In this document: piece by piece, positions 50,282-58,540 of the stretch
Numbering within the stretch: the stretch's first letter is position 1
Layout: each line of letters starts with the position of its first letter
Notes under the pieces: model-generated
Databases searched by the model: none
What the model was told of the DNA's origin: nothing
Seen by the model: only the letters and a program-made list of their open reading frames with translations
Made by a program: the position numbers and the translations under genes
From: Ga0077527 sp038316355
GTDB taxonomy: Bacteria; Pseudomonadota; Gammaproteobacteria; Burkholderiales; SG8-41
DNA length: 64,000 nt
Direction of reading: 5' to 3'
Assembly (NCBI GenBank): GCA_038316355.1
Contig: JBBQAO010000008.1
Span: 1-64,000 of the forward strand

Positions 50282-51277
50282 ATGCGGCGCATTACACTCA
50301 CGCAGTATCTGGTTGAACAACAGCGGGAAAAAGGCGTTGTTTCCGCGGAACTGCGCTTGCTGGTTGAAGTTGTCGCGCGTGCCTGCAAATCGATCAGCAA
50401 CGCCGTCAGCAAGGGCGCGCTGACGGGAGTCCTTGGCAGTGCCGGCACCGACAACGTGCAAGGCGAAGCACAGAAAAAACTCGATGTGATTTCCAATGAA
50501 GTGCTGCTGGAGGCCAACGAGTGGGGCGGCCACCTTGCCGCAATGGCTTCGGAGGAAATGGCGCATCCGCACCAGATCCCCAACCGCTATCCACGAGGTG
50601 AATACCTGCTGCTGATGGATCCGCTCGATGGTTCGTCAAACATCGATGTTAACGTTTCGATCGGCACCATTTTTTCGGTGCTGCGCTGCCCCGAAGGCTG
50701 CGAGCCCGACGAGCAGGCATTCCTGCAGCCCGGTTCGCGGCAGGTTGCCGCGGGTTTTGCGGTATATGGCCCGTCCGCCATGCTGGTGCTGACGGTGGGC
50801 AACGGTGTCGCCGGCTTCACGCTGGACCGCGAGCTCGGCAGTTGGGTGTTGACCCAGCCGAAAATCGAGATCCCCGCCGATACTGCCGAATTCGCGATCA
50901 ACATGTCGAACATGCGCAATTGGGACGCCCCGGTGAAGCGTTATATCGACGAATGCCTTGCCGGCAAGACGGGCCCCCTGGGCAAGGACTTCAACATGCG
51001 CTGGGTGGCCTCGATGGTCGCCGATGTTTATCGCATCCTGTCGCGCGGCGGCATTTTCATGTATCCGCAGGATGCCAAACACAAGGAAGGCCGGCTGCGG
51101 CTGATGTATGAAGCCAACCCGATGGCGTTCATTGTCGAGCAGGCGGGCGGTGCTGCGACCAACGGCCAGGAACGCATCCTGGATGTCCAGCCGACCCGGC
51201 TGCACCAGCGGGTCGGCGTGATCCTCGGTTCACGCAACGAAGTCGAGCGCGTAACCGGCTATCACCGCAAGGCGTGA
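50282..51277 (+). CDS. fbp: Class I fructose-1,6-bisphosphatase
   Basis: Gluconeogenic phosphatase (331 aa) that converts fructose 1,6-bisphosphate to fructose 6-phosphate. Metal and catalytic residues lie in the SEEMAHP and LLLMDPLDGSSNIDVNVSIGTIFSV blocks; sugar binding is in NMRNWDAPVKRYIDECL and RWVASMVADVYRIL. Class I is standard in proteobacteria. The start at 50282 (RRITLTQYLVEQ) follows GTGGAG; the longer frame adds seven residues. It could also serve a Calvin cycle with rpe, but no other cycle genes are here. Confidence 0.96.
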   Translation: MRRITLTQYLVEQQREKGVVSAELRLLVEVVARACKSISNAVSKGALTGVLGSAGTDNVQGEAQKKLDVISNEVLLEANEWGGHLAAMASEEMAHPHQIPNRYPRGEYLLLMDPLDGSSNIDVNVSIGTIFSVLRCPEGCEPDEQAFLQPGSRQVAAGFAVYGPSAMLVLTVGNGVAGFTLDRELGSWVLTQPKIEIPADTAEFAINMSNMRNWDAPVKRYIDECLAGKTGPLGKDFNMRWVASMVADVYRILSRGGIFMYPQDAKHKEGRLRLMYEANPMAFIVEQAGGAATNGQERILDVQPTRLHQRVGVILGSRNEVERVTGYHRKA

Positions 51278-51356
51278 GCGGCCCGCGCGTTGCTGTCAGG
51301 AAACGGCGCTGCAAACGACTGATCCCTGCGTGTTGACCCAGTAGAAGGAGGCATCC

Positions 51357-51917
51357 ATGGCGGCTACCGGTGAAAATGCAGGCGCACACGAAATCGCCAC
51401 CGTGGGTGGCGGCTGTTTCTGGTGTATCGAGGCGGTGTTCGACGGACTGCAGGGTGTCATTTCCGTCGAGTCCGGTTACAGCGGCGGACAGCTGCAGAAC
51501 CCGACTTACGAAGACATCTGCGGCGGTGATACCGGACATGCCGAGGTCATCCGCGTGACTTTTGATCCCGCCGTGGTGACGTATGGTGAGGTCCTCGACA
51601 TCTTTTTCGCGATACACGATCCGACCATGCTGAATGCGCAGGGTAACGACATCGGCACCCAGTACCGCTCGGTGATTTATTTTCATGCGCCACAGCAGAA
51701 AACTGTCGCTGAAGCGGCGATCCGGGCGCTGACCGAAGCGCGGGCGTTCAGCCGGCCGATCGTGACTGAAGTATCCCCGGCGCCGAAGTTCTATGTCGCC
51801 GAGCCCTATCACCAGGAATATTTCGAGCGCAATCCACGCCAGCCGTACTGCAAGTACGTGGTGTCACCCAAAGTCGCCAAATTCCGCAAACAGTTTGCGG
51901 CACGTTTGAAAAAATAA
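51357..51917 (+). CDS. msrA: Cytoplasmic peptide methionine sulfoxide reductase MsrA
   Basis: Second MsrA (186 aa), without a signal peptide. Catalytic motif GGGCFWCIEAVFDGLQG, then SGYSGGQLQNPTYEDICGGDTGHAEVIRV and NDIGTQYRSVIYFHAPQQ. The C-terminal resolving Cys is in RQPYCKYVVSPK. GAAGGAGG eight bases before the ATG is a strong ribosome site. It differs from the exported copy at 49563 in about half its positions by eye, so it is not a recent duplication. Confidence 0.94.
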   Translation: MAATGENAGAHEIATVGGGCFWCIEAVFDGLQGVISVESGYSGGQLQNPTYEDICGGDTGHAEVIRVTFDPAVVTYGEVLDIFFAIHDPTMLNAQGNDIGTQYRSVIYFHAPQQKTVAEAAIRALTEARAFSRPIVTEVSPAPKFYVAEPYHQEYFERNPRQPYCKYVVSPKVAKFRKQFAARLKK

Positions 51918-51954
51918 CCGGTGGTGGTAGCCGCACACGCAAGCGTGCGATTGT

Positions 51955-52965
51955 TCACGATTCCGCGGCGTACTGGCGCTGTCGCGTTGCGGCGATGATG
52001 GCCTGCGCCAGTTTGATCAGCGTCAGCGGTGCCGAACCTTCAGCCTTGTTATTGGCGATCACTGTGCACTCATGGCCCGCTGCCAGTGTGGCGGTGCACA
52101 GCCGGGCGATGGATTCACGCGTTGCGCTGTCTTCGTCGATCAGGCGATCAAACGGCGTAAACCGCGCTTTGGCTTCCTCGTAGCTGTAACCCGCGCGCAG
52201 ATTCCAGCGCACGATCAGCGGTCCCGGACCGAAACCCGACATCGCCGCCGCCTGCGTGGCGACCGGCGGCATCCGCGGGTGCACGCCCAGGCAATAACGC
52301 GCGCCGACTTCTTTCAGTGACGCAAAAAACCGCCGCGTGATGACCCGGTCGTCGCGCATCTCGACGGCATACAGCGGCCCCTGCGGCAGCCGGCCGAGGA
52401 ATTCCTGCAGTTGCGCGATGAAGCGCTCCGGCGCCCGCGTCAGCGTGCGGCCCAGCGGCGGAAACTGGAACAGCAGCGGTCCTGCATTTGCGCCCAGGCC
52501 CTCGCCTGCGGGGCCGACAAATTGCTCGGTGGCATACGCGGTGTCGAGGAACAAGGGGTTGTTTTTGCCTCTGCCGCCGTCCTCGCCGTGGATCCACGGG
52601 CTGGTCAGCAAATGGGGTGCTTTGACGAGAAAACGAAAGCTGACGGGAACCTGACGGGAGTAGATCTCGTACTGGCGCGCCGACAATGGCGCATAAAACG
52701 ACCGGTCGACGCCGACCGTGCCGAACAGCGGATGTTGCGCGTACGCGGGGAGTCCGTAGCGCGACAGGTCACCCGGTGTCACCGCGTCCGCCCACACCAT
52801 GTCGCGCCAGCCGGGGAAATGCCATGACGACGTACCCAGCCGGATTCCCGGCGGCAACTGCCGCGCCAGGTCGCGCACCTCCGGGGTCACCGCGGCTGCA
52901 GCGATGGCCGGGTGTGCTGCGCCGGTGCGTGCTTCGCCCTCGAACAGGGAGAGTTGTCTGGCCAC
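51955..52965 (-). CDS. DUF72 family protein
   Basis: A TIM-barrel-like DUF72/YecE protein (336 aa). Family blocks are IRLGTSSWHFPGWRDMVW, VGVDRSFYAPLSARQYEIYSRQVP, FRFLVKAPHLLTSPW, GPLLFQFPPLGRTL, and YAVEMRDDRVITRRFFASL. The protein is cytoplasmic and its reaction is unknown. The ATG at 52965 begins a short variable stretch (ARQLSLFEGEA). It is transcribed away from the SWIB gene with a 404-base non-coding gap between them. Confidence 0.85.
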   Translation of the reverse strand: MARQLSLFEGEARTGAAHPAIAAAAVTPEVRDLARQLPPGIRLGTSSWHFPGWRDMVWADAVTPGDLSRYGLPAYAQHPLFGTVGVDRSFYAPLSARQYEIYSRQVPVSFRFLVKAPHLLTSPWIHGEDGGRGKNNPLFLDTAYATEQFVGPAGEGLGANAGPLLFQFPPLGRTLTRAPERFIAQLQEFLGRLPQGPLYAVEMRDDRVITRRFFASLKEVGARYCLGVHPRMPPVATQAAAMSGFGPGPLIVRWNLRAGYSYEEAKARFTPFDRLIDEDSATRESIARLCTATLAAGHECTVIANNKAEGSAPLTLIKLAQAIIAATRQRQYAAES

Positions 52966-53369
52966 GGTTAAGCTGTGTCTACCCGGAGAAACTGCGCCAT
53001 GACGTCACCGTGCGGCGACGCCATACTGCCCGTGCATGATTGCGGATGTTGCAGATACACAATTCAAGTTCCCCGTTTAGGTCATTGATTTGTTTCTGCT
53101 CTTGCGCCGCGGGCAGGGTCCCGGATACGGCGGGCGAGGGAGGCTCTATTGTGCGGCGAGTCGGCCCGAGATACAAACGGTGCGCATTCCGGCGGGGTAC
53201 CCGACTGCAGATGCCGGTTGCCGCGCATGCTGTACTCTCTTATTTTCCCTCTGGCAAACATTGACAAAGGCGTTTTCCCTCGGCATCCTCTCGTCACCGT
53301 GCGCTATCACGGCAAACCAGACTAACCTGACCAACTGATCCAATCCGGACCTACACGGGAGACCACTCA
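52966..53369. other. Intergenic region upstream of the SWIB gene
   Basis: A 404-base gap between divergent genes with no convincing frame. On the plus strand TTGACA (53261-53266) with a weak -10 (CATCCT, 53284-53289, 17-base spacer) may be the SWIB promoter, leaving an untranslated leader of about 75 bases. The rest shows no repeat shared with other gaps. Confidence 0.4.
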
Positions 53370-53684
53370 ATGGCTGCAAAGAAAAAAGCTACCAAGAAAC
53401 CCGCTGCAAAGAAAAAGAAAGCCGCAGCGAAGCGCAAGCCCAATGCGGCATTCATGAAACCGATGCAGCCAAGCGCAGCGCTCGGTGCGGTAATCGGCAA
53501 CGGCATGATGCCGCGTACCGAAGTCACCAAGAAAATCTGGATGTACATCAAGAAGCACAGCCTGCAAGACAGCAAGAACCGTCGCAACATCAATGCCGAC
53601 GAGAAACTGAAAGAAGTTTTCGGTGGCAAGAAACAGGTGTCGATGTTTGAAATGACCAAACTGGTCAACAAGCACCTGAAATAA
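53370..53684 (+). CDS. SWIB/MDM2-domain protein with Lys/Ala-rich tail
   Basis: A 104-residue protein. Residues 1-27 are a histone-like tail (AAKKKATKKPAAKKKKAAAKRKP), and the rest is a SWIB domain (AFMKPMQPSAALGAVIGNGMMPRTEVTKKIWMYIKKHSLQD, DEKLKEVFGGKKQVSMFEMTKLVNKHL). SWIB domains are best known from eukaryotic chromatin complexes; bacterial ones occur in chlamydiae and several proteobacteria and are thought to act on the nucleoid. GGGAGA precedes the ATG. The tail resembles the free micro-protein at 6983. A strong terminator follows, so it is a single-gene transcript. Confidence 0.93.
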   Translation: MAAKKKATKKPAAKKKKAAAKRKPNAAFMKPMQPSAALGAVIGNGMMPRTEVTKKIWMYIKKHSLQDSKNRRNINADEKLKEVFGGKKQVSMFEMTKLVNKHLK

Positions 53685-53706
53685 TCTGCCTTTACGGCAG
53701 GACTGT

Positions 53707-53736
53707 AACGGGGCGCTGCGGCGCCCCGTTTGTTTT
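53707..53736 (+). terminator. Rho-independent terminator of the SWIB gene
   Basis: AACGGGGCGC pairs with GCGCCCCGTT around a TGCG loop, followed by TGTTTT. It lies about 22 bases after the stop and also faces the end of the convergent MFS gene. The limits may be off by one base. Confidence 0.85.
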
Positions 53737-53760
53737 GCGGTACGCCCCCCGCTTTCACCT

Positions 53761-54888
53761 CTAGCGCCTGCTGACGTAGGTTCCGCCGAGCAGCAGCACC
53801 GCAGCCATCGCCCAGAACACCGGCGTCATGCCCAGCGTGGCGCCGAGGACGCCAAAGAGCAGGGGAATCCCGACCTGTGTCAGGTTGAGCAGGAAGGTGC
53901 GCACACCCACCACTTCGCCACCACGCCCCGGCGGCGCGGCGTTATACAGCAGCGCCATGATCATCGGCTGCGTGCCGCCGATGGCCAGTCCGAGCGCGAA
54001 GGCCACCGCCATCAGCAGCGGCACCTGCTCAATCAGCGGGAACACGGCCATGGCTGCGCCGGTGGCGAACATGCCGCCAATCACCAGCGGCCATTCGCGC
54101 ACCCGGTGCGCGAGCAGCGGCAGCAATACACGAACCAGGAAAATCGCGCCGCCGAAGGCGCCGAGGATCAACCCGATGGTGGATGCCGACAGTCCGAGGC
54201 CGGTGCCGTGAATCGGCGTGACAAAGGTGAACAGATCCCAGGCCATGGACAAGGTCGCGCTGGCAATGAAGGCGCGGCGCAGGCCGGGCATGCGGAACAG
54301 ATCGCTGGCCCGCTTGCGCGCGGCATCGTGGGCGGGAGGCGCATGCGCGGGCAGCGTGATCGGCCGGGTCAGCAGCAGCGCGATTGCGGCCACCACGCTG
54401 GTACCCAGGAGCAGGAAGGTCAGCCGGTGGCCGATCAGGTCGATGGCAAAACCGGAAATCATCGGGCCGAGAAAACCCGAGGTCGAAAATGCCAGCGCGA
54501 GCAGACTGAAATTGCGTGAGCGCTGCTCCGGCGTGCCGAGCAGACCGATGGCGTGGTTGACGCAGATATGCACCAGCATGAATCCGCTGCCGGTGATTGC
54601 GCTGACGAGGAACAGGGTTTCGATGCGCGGTATGGCCACCGCCAGCAGCAGCGCGCCGAGCACGGCGCCGGCGCCGATGAACAGCGGCGTGCGCACGCCG
54701 ATGCGGTCGATGGTGCGTCCCCAGCCCACGGAAAACACCAGAGGCACCGCGGCGAGCAATGAAATGAGCAGGCCTACCGTGAGCGCCGACGCCTGCAGGT
54801 GCAGCGCAAACAGCGACAGTGTGACGCGGCAACCGGCAAACGCCAGATGCAGCAGGATGGTCAGCAGCAGTATGAGGGGGATGCTCAC
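53761..54888 (-). CDS. Major facilitator superfamily transporter
   Basis: Twelve-helix transporter (375 aa from GTG 54888). The open frame runs about 98 residues further upstream, but that part is Arg/Gly-rich, antisense-like and lies within the EamA gene, so it was rejected. The GTG overlaps the EamA stop in a GTGA junction. Seen: helices such as LILLLTILLHLAFAGCRVTLSLFAL, and the loop 2-3 motif GRTIDRIGVRTPLFIGAG, typical of MFS. A central cytoplasmic loop (HDAARKRASDLFRMPGLRRAF) splits the two halves. Substrate cannot be assigned; multidrug or metabolite export is possible. Confidence 0.82.
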   Translation of the reverse strand: MSIPLILLLTILLHLAFAGCRVTLSLFALHLQASALTVGLLISLLAAVPLVFSVGWGRTIDRIGVRTPLFIGAGAVLGALLLAVAIPRIETLFLVSAITGSGFMLVHICVNHAIGLLGTPEQRSRNFSLLALAFSTSGFLGPMISGFAIDLIGHRLTFLLLGTSVVAAIALLLTRPITLPAHAPPAHDAARKRASDLFRMPGLRRAFIASATLSMAWDLFTFVTPIHGTGLGLSASTIGLILGAFGGAIFLVRVLLPLLAHRVREWPLVIGGMFATGAAMAVFPLIEQVPLLMAVAFALGLAIGGTQPMIMALLYNAAPPGRGGEVVGVRTFLLNLTQVGIPLLFGVLGATLGMTPVFWAMAAVLLLGGTYVSRR

Positions 54889-55871
54889 GGCACGGTTTGC
54901 TGCGACGGCCGTGGCTGCCACGACACCAGAGCCACGCCGAGGCAGGTGATGACGATGCCGGCCAGCGAAATGGCCGTCGGCACCACGCCGAACAGGAGCA
55001 GCTCCAGCGCCACCGCAAAAATTGGCGTCAGGTAAATCAGGCTGGTGACCCGCGTCGCCTGGCCGCGTCGCATCAGCGTATGCAGCGCGTTGACGGCGAG
55101 TATCGACGCGCCGATCACCAGAAACGCGATGACAGCGGCCAGCGTCCAGGACCAGCGCACCACTGCGCCCTCGACCCACCACGCCAGCGGCGCCAGCACC
55201 ACGATGTTGCCGGCGAACTGGATCAATGCCGCTGCCCGCAGATCGACTGCCGGGCAGTACACGCGCTGGTACAGCGTGCCGGCGGTAACGCCGATCAGCG
55301 AAACGGTCACCGCGATCAGTGCTCCCAGCGTGGCCTCACGCACATCGATCTTGTGCCAGACGATGAGCGTCACGCCGGCCAGTCCGATGGCGATGCCCAG
55401 CCATTGCCGCTGACCCAGGCGCTCGCCCATCCAGCGCCCGGCGATCATGGCAGTCAGCAGCGGCTGAATCGACAGCAGCACAGCAGTGATGCCCGCCGAC
55501 ATGCCAAGGTACTGCGTGTAATGGCTGCCGCCGAGGTGCACGGTGTGCATCAGCAGCCCGGCGATGAGGATGTGGCCGAATTCGCTGCGGCGCTCCGGCC
55601 AGCGCGGTTTGCAGATCAATACAATCGGGATCAGGCACAGGATGCCGAAGGCGAAACGCAATGCCAGAAAAGTAAAGGGGGCTGCGTGCTGCAGGCCGAT
55701 TTTGGTGGCAATGAAGCCTGAACCCCAGATCGAGACGAAATACCAGGCCAGCAGGGATTCGTAATTTCGGGTGGAAAGCGGGTAACCCAAGATGGCGGGA
55801 GGGCAGGGGCGGAAAGGCGACGAGTATAACGCGGTGTGCATGCGGTCATCTGCCGAAACCGGAACAAACAT
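54885..55871 (-). CDS. EamA/DMT-family transporter
   Basis: Ten-helix drug/metabolite-type permease (328 aa) with two EamA repeats: SIWGSGFIATKIGLQHAAPFTFLALRF starts the first, and GVTAGTLYQRVYCPAVDLRAAALIQF the second. Both end in the typical GIAIGLAGVTLIV and GIVITCLGVALV texts. Substrate unknown. The 5' end is uncertain: the ATG at 55871 leaves only 27 bases to the divergent lipoprotein gene, so a later start (ATG 55841 or a TTG near 55787) may be right. It is coupled to the MFS gene by a GTGA overlap. Confidence 0.8.
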   Translation of the reverse strand: MFVPVSADDRMHTALYSSPFRPCPPAILGYPLSTRNYESLLAWYFVSIWGSGFIATKIGLQHAAPFTFLALRFAFGILCLIPIVLICKPRWPERRSEFGHILIAGLLMHTVHLGGSHYTQYLGMSAGITAVLLSIQPLLTAMIAGRWMGERLGQRQWLGIAIGLAGVTLIVWHKIDVREATLGALIAVTVSLIGVTAGTLYQRVYCPAVDLRAAALIQFAGNIVVLAPLAWWVEGAVVRWSWTLAAVIAFLVIGASILAVNALHTLMRRGQATRVTSLIYLTPIFAVALELLLFGVVPTAISLAGIVITCLGVALVSWQPRPSQQTVP

Positions 55872-55898
55872 CGTAAACTGGGGTTACGGAGGTATCAC

Positions 55899-56498
55899 AT
55901 GACTTGGAAAATCGTATCCTTTGCGCCGCGCCTGTTACTGCTGCTGACGGTGCTGGCGTTGCTCCCCGGCTGCTCGACGCTGAATGTGGTGTCCGACGGC
56001 GCCGACCCGCAGCTGATGTTACGCGGCAACGATCCGGTGGCGTATCACACGCTGGGTAAAGCCGTGGCCGGCGATCCGCAGATCAAGGCGCAGCACGAAG
56101 GAGCCACTTATCGCTTCACCAACGCGGCGCATCGCGACCTGTTTCTTGCCGCTCCGCAGCGTTATGTGCCGGCTTATGGTGGTTTTTGCGCCAGCGGCGC
56201 GCCGTATGCATTGAAGGCCAACATCGGCGCCAACACCTTCAAAATCGTTGACGGCCGGCTCTACCTGTTCGGTGGTGAGCGGTCACGTCGGCACTGGGAA
56301 ATGGACCAACGGGAGAATATTGCATTGGGCGACCGCTATTGGGAGCAGGAGACGAGAGACCGCCCGTTCCGGCCGCAGAACTGGTATCGCTATACCTTCC
56401 GCGTACCGCACTATAAAACCGATGCCGAACTCGAGACCGAGTGGCAACGGCGTTATGGCAAGCCGGATGCTGCCCCGGCTAAGGCGCCAGCCGGCTGA
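55899..56498 (+). CDS. YHS-domain lipoprotein
   Basis: Lipoprotein of about 199 residues. The chosen ATG follows GGAGG by six bases and gives a signal peptide with lipobox LLPGC. The mature part has a YHS-like core (GNDPVAYHTLGKAVAGDPQ, ATYRFTNAAHRDLFLAAPQRYVPAYGGFCASG), a small domain often linked to metal handling; the Cys of the core is present. It ends in a Pro/Ala tail. The 21 residues upstream in frame were dropped. Its 3' end overlaps convergent pdxH by 20 bases. Confidence 0.85.
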   Translation: MTWKIVSFAPRLLLLLTVLALLPGCSTLNVVSDGADPQLMLRGNDPVAYHTLGKAVAGDPQIKAQHEGATYRFTNAAHRDLFLAAPQRYVPAYGGFCASGAPYALKANIGANTFKIVDGRLYLFGGERSRRHWEMDQRENIALGDRYWEQETRDRPFRPQNWYRYTFRVPHYKTDAELETEWQRRYGKPDAAPAKAPAG

Positions 56499-57111
56499 CG
56501 GTCCAGCGTTCGCCGGCGCGCGAATACAGCAGCCGGTCGTGCAGCCGGTTGCGCCGGCCCTGCCAGAATTCCACCATGGCCGGCTGCAAAACATAACCGC
56601 CCCAGTGCGCGGGGCGGGCGGGTTGATCGCCCTGATTTTTTGCCACTTCGGCAAAGCGGATTTCAAGCGCAGCGCGATTGGCGACCACCGTGCTTTGCGG
56701 TGATGCAATGGCGGCATGGCGGCTGCCGAGCGGGCGGCTGGAAAAATAGTCGTCGGACTCCACGGCGCTGGTTTTTGTAACCGCGCCTTCGATGCGCACT
56801 TCACGCTCGAGTTCGATCCAGTGGAACACCAGCACGGCGCGCGGATTGGCGGCGAGCTCGTGGCCCTTGCGACTCTGGTAGTTGGTGTAAAACACAAAGC
56901 CATGCTGATCCGCGCCCTTCAGCAGCACGATGCGCGCACCCGGAGCGCCGTCGGCGGCCACGGTGGCGAGTGTCATTGCGTTCGGCGTCGGCAGTTCGGC
57001 GTGTACCGCCTCGTCGAACCAGCGCTGGAATTGCGTCAAGGGATCAGCGGCGGCATCAGCCTCATCGAGGCTGGCGCGCATGTATTCGTTGCGCATTGCG
57101 GCTAAACTCAA
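56479..57111 (-). CDS. pdxH: Pyridoxamine 5'-phosphate oxidase
   Basis: FMN-dependent oxidase that makes pyridoxal 5'-phosphate from pyridoxine or pyridoxamine phosphate. Seen: DPLTQFQRWFDEAV, ARIVLLKGADQHGFVFYTNYQSRKGHELAANPRAVLVFHW, SDDYFSSRPLGSRHAAIASPQ and the C-terminal WQGRRNRLHDRLLYSR with RLAP end, all conserved. The start is put at a TTG (57111) because GGGAG precedes it and the resulting SLAAMRNEY matches the usual N-terminus; the ATG at 57096 or the GTG at 57138 are alternatives. Confidence 0.93.
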   Translation of the reverse strand: MSLAAMRNEYMRASLDEADAAADPLTQFQRWFDEAVHAELPTPNAMTLATVAADGAPGARIVLLKGADQHGFVFYTNYQSRKGHELAANPRAVLVFHWIELEREVRIEGAVTKTSAVESDDYFSSRPLGSRHAAIASPQSTVVANRAALEIRFAEVAKNQGDQPARPAHWGGYVLQPAMVEFWQGRRNRLHDRLLYSRAGERWTVSRLAP

Positions 57112-57155
57112 GGAAGCTCCCGGAAGGATGATTGACACTGATTTTACCGCTCAGT

Positions 57156-58022
57156 TTACCGCTCAGGCAGGGGAATGAATTCGGTTTCGCCGGGGACACC
57201 GGGGAAACGCTGCTCGCGCCAGCGGTTGCGTGCGTCCTCGATCAGTTCCTTGCTGCTGGCGACAAAATTCCAGTGAATGAAGCGGTCGCCGTCCATAGCC
57301 GCACCGCCGAAAGCCATGATGCGTGCGGCGGAAGCTGTGGTGACCGGGATCGGCACGCCGGGTTCAAATACCGCAACCGTTTGTGGTGCTACCGTTGTAC
57401 CTGCGACGGCAACTTCACCGTCGACCACGTAAATCGCACGCTCGGCGTGTTCGGCCGGCAGCGCAAACTGCGCTGCACCACTGGTGGTGATGGCGGCATA
57501 GAACATCGGCGAAAAAGTTTTCACCGGCGCCTGCAATCCCCAGCCCGAACCGGCGATCAGGCGCAGTTCTGCATTTGGCCATTGTCTGACCGGCAACGTG
57601 GCGGCAGGATGGTGCACAAATGCCGGATCGGTGTTTTCATCGACTTTGGGCAGTGCAATCCAGGTCTGGATGCCATGCAGGCCGCGTACCTGATTGCGTT
57701 CGTCATCGGGGCTGCGCTCGGAATGTACGATGCCATGGCCGGCGGTCATCCAGTTGACGTCGCCGGGGGTGATGCGTTGTTCATAACCGAGGCTGTCGCG
57801 ATGCATGATCGCGCCCTCGAACAGATAGGTCACCGTCGCCAGGCCGATGTGCGGGTGCGGCCGCACGTCGACGGCACGGCCGGGTTCGAAAGCTACCGGA
57901 CCCATGTGATCGAAAAAAATGAACGGGCCGATCATCTTGCGCGTAGCCGCGGGCAGCAGGCGCCGCACCACAAAACCTTCGCCGAGGTCCTTGGTATGCG
58001 CTTTTAATGTCTGACTGATCAT
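57156..58022 (-). CDS. Pirin family protein
   Basis: Bicupin pirin (288 aa). The N-terminal cupin carries the metal site: HMGPVAFEPGRAVDVRPHPHIGLATVTYLFEG with the His pair, and the downstream TAGHGIVHSERS block. Bacterial pirins include quercetin dioxygenases and regulators of pyruvate metabolism; which applies is not visible. The ATG overlaps the META lipoprotein stop by four bases, and pdxH follows 45 bases after its end. Confidence 0.93.
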   Translation of the reverse strand: MISQTLKAHTKDLGEGFVVRRLLPAATRKMIGPFIFFDHMGPVAFEPGRAVDVRPHPHIGLATVTYLFEGAIMHRDSLGYEQRITPGDVNWMTAGHGIVHSERSPDDERNQVRGLHGIQTWIALPKVDENTDPAFVHHPAATLPVRQWPNAELRLIAGSGWGLQAPVKTFSPMFYAAITTSGAAQFALPAEHAERAIYVVDGEVAVAGTTVAPQTVAVFEPGVPIPVTTASAARIMAFGGAAMDGDRFIHWNFVASSKELIEDARNRWREQRFPGVPGETEFIPLPER

Positions 58023-58474
58023 GGTTGTGGTTTGGCTGCGGGTTTTTCAGCCGTTTTTTCAGTACTACGGCGGAAACCTGCGCTGTCATCCCCGGCGACG
58101 AGGGTCAGGGTATTGCCTTCAATGCGGAAAGACGGCTGCGCCTGCAGCAGTTTGAAATAACGGTTCTCGAAACTGCCAAGAGGCTCCAGGCAGGCGCGGC
58201 GCGTGCTTGCCATTGGGCCCACGAGCATTTTTCCGTCGACGGCATTCGCCGCACCGACACCGGAGTTGCAGCCGCTGAACGCCGATATGCGCCCGTCGCG
58301 GAACTGCAGTGTCGCCCGTGCAGTGCCGGGCATGTGGTTGATATCAATAAAACTGGCCATGGTTATTTCCCATTGGCCTTCCGGCAGCGTAGCCGGCGTA
58401 ATCAAAGTTGCGCAGGACGCGCCGGCGATGGAGACGGCAGCGCACACCAGTTTCAGGCTGAGGGCTGGTGACAT
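58019..58474 (-). CDS. META-domain lipoprotein (HslJ-like)
   Basis: A 151-residue exported protein with a signal peptide and a Cys near the expected lipobox (VSIAGASC). The META domain has GQWEITMASFIDINHM, RDGRISAFSGCNSGVGAANAV and the paired Cys in SGCNSG and RRACLEPL. E. coli HslJ of this family is linked to heat or novobiocin resistance. A charged C-terminal tail (EKTAEKPAAKPQP) follows. It precedes the pirin gene with an ATGA overlap. Confidence 0.8.
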   Translation of the reverse strand: MSPALSLKLVCAAVSIAGASCATLITPATLPEGQWEITMASFIDINHMPGTARATLQFRDGRISAFSGCNSGVGAANAVDGKMLVGPMASTRRACLEPLGSFENRYFKLLQAQPSFRIEGNTLTLVAGDDSAGFRRSTEKTAEKPAAKPQP

Positions 58475-58540
58475 GGCTTCAGGTGACAGTGCAGAAGAGG
58501 TTTGATTATAGACCGCGCTGATGTTGTGGAATGAACGTTA

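Noticed and set aside
54889..55182. N-terminal extension of the MFS transporter
   Set aside because: Arg/Gly-rich, lies inside the EamA gene in another frame, and the GTGA overlap at 54888 gives a proper first membrane helix.
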